Assembly: GCA_002633005.1 (NCBI GenBank)
Contig: NMRA01000066.1
Span: 62,269 to 126,268 of the forward strand
Direction: 5' to 3'
Source of the DNA: Phoronis australis
Taxonomy: Eukaryota > Phoronida > Phoronidae
DNA length: 64,000 bases
The position numbers and the translations under genes were made by a program. Of the stretch, positions 61,606-64,000 are shown one piece after another. The notes under the pieces are model-generated. The model did not search any database, was not told where the DNA came from, and was given only the letters and a program-made list of their open reading frames with translations. The number at the start of each line of letters is the position of its first letter. Within the stretch, counting starts at the first letter, position 1.

Positions 61606-62084
61606 TATATTAGGCTTATGGATGAATGTGTCATAGAAAAAATGCTCCCAAATTACAAGCCTTTGGGCTTATACCCTGGCGGATACAGCATGTCCAAATT
61701 GAGATCAAACAAAGTTTTCAACAAGTTCTTTCACAGAAGAAAAACTATGCACATGACCCTATAAAGATGACAGTGGCTGTTTGCAGCTGAAGCATAACTG
61801 TCCATTGTCACCATGAATTCTTGCGTCTTGCAAAAAATTACACCACAACAAGACTTGGGAGGCAGGAATTATGAGGCTACATCAATGGAGTTTCATGACT
61901 TGTGAAAGGACATTTACGTCAAGTTCATTTCCTCATTCTGAGAAAGCAGAGGATTGTGTTTGAATTGGATGCAGTTTCTGCATTTGCTACCAAGGTTGGA
62001 TAATCTTTCCGATTTAGCTGTTGAGCATTCCTCTATCGGATTCCAATCCATAAACCGGATCCTTCCGTCAAAGAAACTAACGCT

Positions 62085-62320
62085 ATTAAACTAGTCTTAA
62101 ATTGCTCCTTAATCAAGACTAGAGGACTTGAGACCATAGTAAAAAGTGAAAGTTCGTCAGTGCTTGAGACCAAGCTCGGGCAGTACATTGACACGTTATG
62201 ACAAGCCAACTTATAGAACTTGGTTTCCAGCAGTAATCATCTGCCAGTTCTTACGTGCCCAGAGGTCCACTCTAATCAGGGTAAGGAGCAAGTTGAGACA
62301 ACTTTCATGATCGTCAACGA
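62085..62320. repeat. GAGACC-type dispersed repeat, copy in ENOX intron
   Basis: GACAAGCCAACTTATAGAAC, ATCATCTGCCAGTTCTTACG and AGGAGCAAGTTGAGACAACT align with the 29.6-kb copy. Confidence 0.6.
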
Positions 62321-62609
62321 TCCAAATAAATAGGTATTTTTTCCAACAGAAGGAGGATTTATACACATTTTATGTCGCATTATAAACTTACTTGTAACAG
62401 TGAAAACACTTTGCCACTTTACTTTATATAAAAACACACGACTTAGTCAACATCCTAGTGGGTACAATCCATTTATCATTCCTCATAATTCCTCACCATG
62501 TGTTACGAGGCGCATTATTCACCACTGTTAAACAGCCTAGACTGTCCCTCCTGTTCAGATGCTCACACAGAAGCAACTTACCAAGTGAACAAATCTGTAC
62601 ATTATAAGA

Positions 62610-62616
62610 GAGAGGG

Positions 62617-62646
<30 letters not shown>
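62610..62646. repeat. (GA)n microsatellite
   Basis: About 15 GA dinucleotides in a run, with minor interruptions. Confidence 0.9.
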
Positions 62647-62647
<1 letters not shown>

Positions 62648-62872
62648 TCGAGTGTGCAGTCCCTTTGTATGACACCAGGTAAGTGAATGAGATGAACTGA
62701 TCAGCTCACATTCCAATCAGTCAGGACATTAGCAATGCAAGATTTAGGTTTAGGTTTAGTCTTAACCAAACAGTTTCTTCAAAACCAACACGATCATTAG
62801 TCAAAACTTGACAACAATGCTTAGTACATGCTATTTATTACCAACAATCCAAAATACAAGCAGAGTACTCAC

Positions 62873-62936
62873 TTGATCTCTCTCCAAAGGGACACAAAAT
62901 GCTTGATTGTATCGGCGCAGTTTCAGAACCATGCGA
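62873..62936 (-). CDS. Candidate upstream ENOX exon
   Basis: A 64-nt segment between TTTCATATACAG and GTGAGT. Read with one base carried in, it gives RMVLKLRRYNQAFCVPLERD-Q and ends in phase 0. This would join to IDKVF of the next exon. The run YNQAF...DQ/I faintly resembles vertebrate FKQAL...EQI directly before the same join. Good splice sites and phase support it; protein similarity is weak and the expected FYSMIQ...HVRRL segment is missing upstream. Confidence 0.35.
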
Positions 62937-64000
62937 CTGTATATGAAATCATGCCTCTTTTTCAAAAAAGCCTTTTTGCTCAGGTGCATGGGCCTAATAT
63001 GCTTCACTTATAGGTACAGGTGCCTATCATTGGCATGGGCACATGGCTGAGAAAATGTGATTTCTCTGGACACTTTTCACTTTAAATGGCAATAAAATTG
63101 CCTCCATCACAAAAACAACTTTTGATTTAGTATGAAATTGGTCTCAAATTGTTGCTTAGTCAAATCAGATGTGACTTCAGGACTTCCAAAGAATTCGCAC
63201 ACCAGGCTTTACAAGTTTTATATGCAAAGCAGGGTCACAAGGAGTAATAAATTGACAGTTATTTGCAAGGCTAGCCATACCTGTCCATCTGAGTAAGGAA
63301 CAAGTTTGAGACCAATTGTGCAGCGATAATTGGCCTCAAATCAAAAGTTGGTTTCTTGGGGTAACCTGCATCAATAACCAATCCAAAAAATTAAATAAAT
63401 ATTAAATTGAGAATGTTTCAACTTCATTTTGTGGAGGATAAGTCAAGGTACACTTAAATAGCGTCGCTATATCAACACGGTTTTGATATTTGCTCTACAT
63501 GTGCTTCCCGCATAGATGCATACATCCAATTCCGAATATAGTATCAGGCACAACTTCACATAGAGGCGAATGGGCCTAAGTACTCGCATATACAGTACCC
63601 ACAGTTATTACAAGGTTAGGATAATACTCATAAATTTGTTGACCCCAGGACTGTCACATCAGCGCACGTTTGTATAACGCATCTTCAAAGAGATGGAATA
63701 CTATACCTACCCAGGCCACTCTTAACCCGAACTTCCTGTCCTGGTAACACACCATACGTTTGAGAAGACATTTTACCTGTTACGCAATAACTATCATCAC
63801 TTCGGGTTCACCTCTCACATGGTCTGGGGACGCCTCATAATAAGAAGGGTTGCATGACCGGAAGACTAAACACTCCGGTCACTGGACAAAGAAATAGCTG
63901 AACTTGAGAGAACTGACCACGAGGCAATGATTATTGATGCAAAATGGTCTTTTTGCACCAACAAAAGAAATGCTACGTGGACAGAACGGCGAAAACTGGT
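62937..64000. other. Right edge of window
   Basis: It holds a GAGACC-type dispersed repeat (about 63115-63345) and the candidate first exon. The ENOX RRM exons, expected upstream on the minus strand, are not seen. Confidence 0.5.
63707..63771 (-). CDS. Candidate first coding exon (alternative start)
   Basis: On the minus strand an ATG at 63771-63769, in a favourable AAAATGT context and with an in-frame TGA upstream, opens MSSQTYGVLPGQEVRVKSGL-G. It ends at AG/GTATAG with two bases over, exactly the phase needed by the candidate exon at 62936. The upstream sequence has a CCGGAAG (ETS-type) element near 63859. I do not recognise the peptide. If real, this would be a start of a short ENOX form without the RRM, or of an unrelated small gene. 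Confidence 0.25.

Larger units (their letters stand above)
59864..62872 (-). other. Probable ENOX intron
   Basis: No conserved ENOX exon is found here although the family segment preceding KQKAWDHF must lie upstream. It contains an AAGCTT-rich higher-order repeat at 61.3 kb, a GAGACC-type repeat copy near 62.1-62.3 kb and a (GA)n run at about 62610-62645. Confidence 0.55.

Noticed and set aside
61290-61634. Two overlapping minus-strand frames of 114 and 96 codons with repeated Cys/Tyr/Pro pattern
   Set aside because: They are translations of a ~20-bp tandem repeat in two frames.
62493-62675. Minus-strand frame with EHLNRRDS
   Set aside because: NRR recalls the ENOX VNRRS segment, but the following residues do not match and the frame begins in a GA microsatellite.
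62735-62765. TTTAGG triplicate resembling telomere repeat
   Set aside because: Only about three units; chance short repeat.

Overview
The window is animal nuclear DNA. It is AT-rich, has long introns, GT-AG spliced exons, dense non-autonomous transposons and minisatellites, and runs of N from scaffold assembly. There are no bacterial-type operons, and almost all open frames are short chance frames. Two conserved metazoan genes can be recognised by exon-by-exon reading. Both have vertebrate homologues, and the repeats do not look vertebrate. I infer a marine invertebrate such as a cephalochordate, hemichordate, echinoderm or lophotrochozoan, but I cannot fix the species.

Layout. From 1 to about 46,070 I find no convincing exon. 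This stretch is probably the large intron and/or 5' flank of the NALF gene. It holds a 43-bp hairpin minisatellite (12.6-14.0 kb), TIR transposons (14.8-16.7 and 17.0-19.3 kb, the second a chimera across an N), foldback MITEs, other dispersed repeats, a 302-N gap flanked by a duplicated contig end (22.8-24.1 kb) and a 34-bp tandem array (34.4-34.7 kb). Two plus-strand exons at 46,071-46,236 and 49,539-49,717 encode the end of a NALCN channel auxiliary factor (NALF/FAM155, homologue of nematode NLF-1). The intron after the first of these begins with a decayed tandem array of copies of its own splice-donor region.

On the minus strand, 62.9 (or 59.9) kb down to 54.4 kb carries the last exons of an ENOX (Ecto-NOX disulfide-thiol exchanger) gene. 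Six exons join in phase to give the coiled-coil region and the conserved C-terminal domain. The RRM-encoding exons are not seen and should lie beyond the right edge. Two further small candidate exons (63.7 and 62.9 kb) could make an alternative start without the RRM.

The two genes converge. Their likely poly(A) signals are only about 80 bp apart near 52.9 kb. In human, ENOX1 and NALF1 both lie on chromosome 13 and ENOX2 and NALF2 both lie on the X, so this tight tail-to-tail pair may preserve the ancestral linkage from before vertebrate genome duplication. The two products are not known to work together: NALF acts in maturation and surface delivery of the NALCN sodium-leak channel, while ENOX proteins are cell-surface NADH/hydroquinone oxidases and thiol exchangers.
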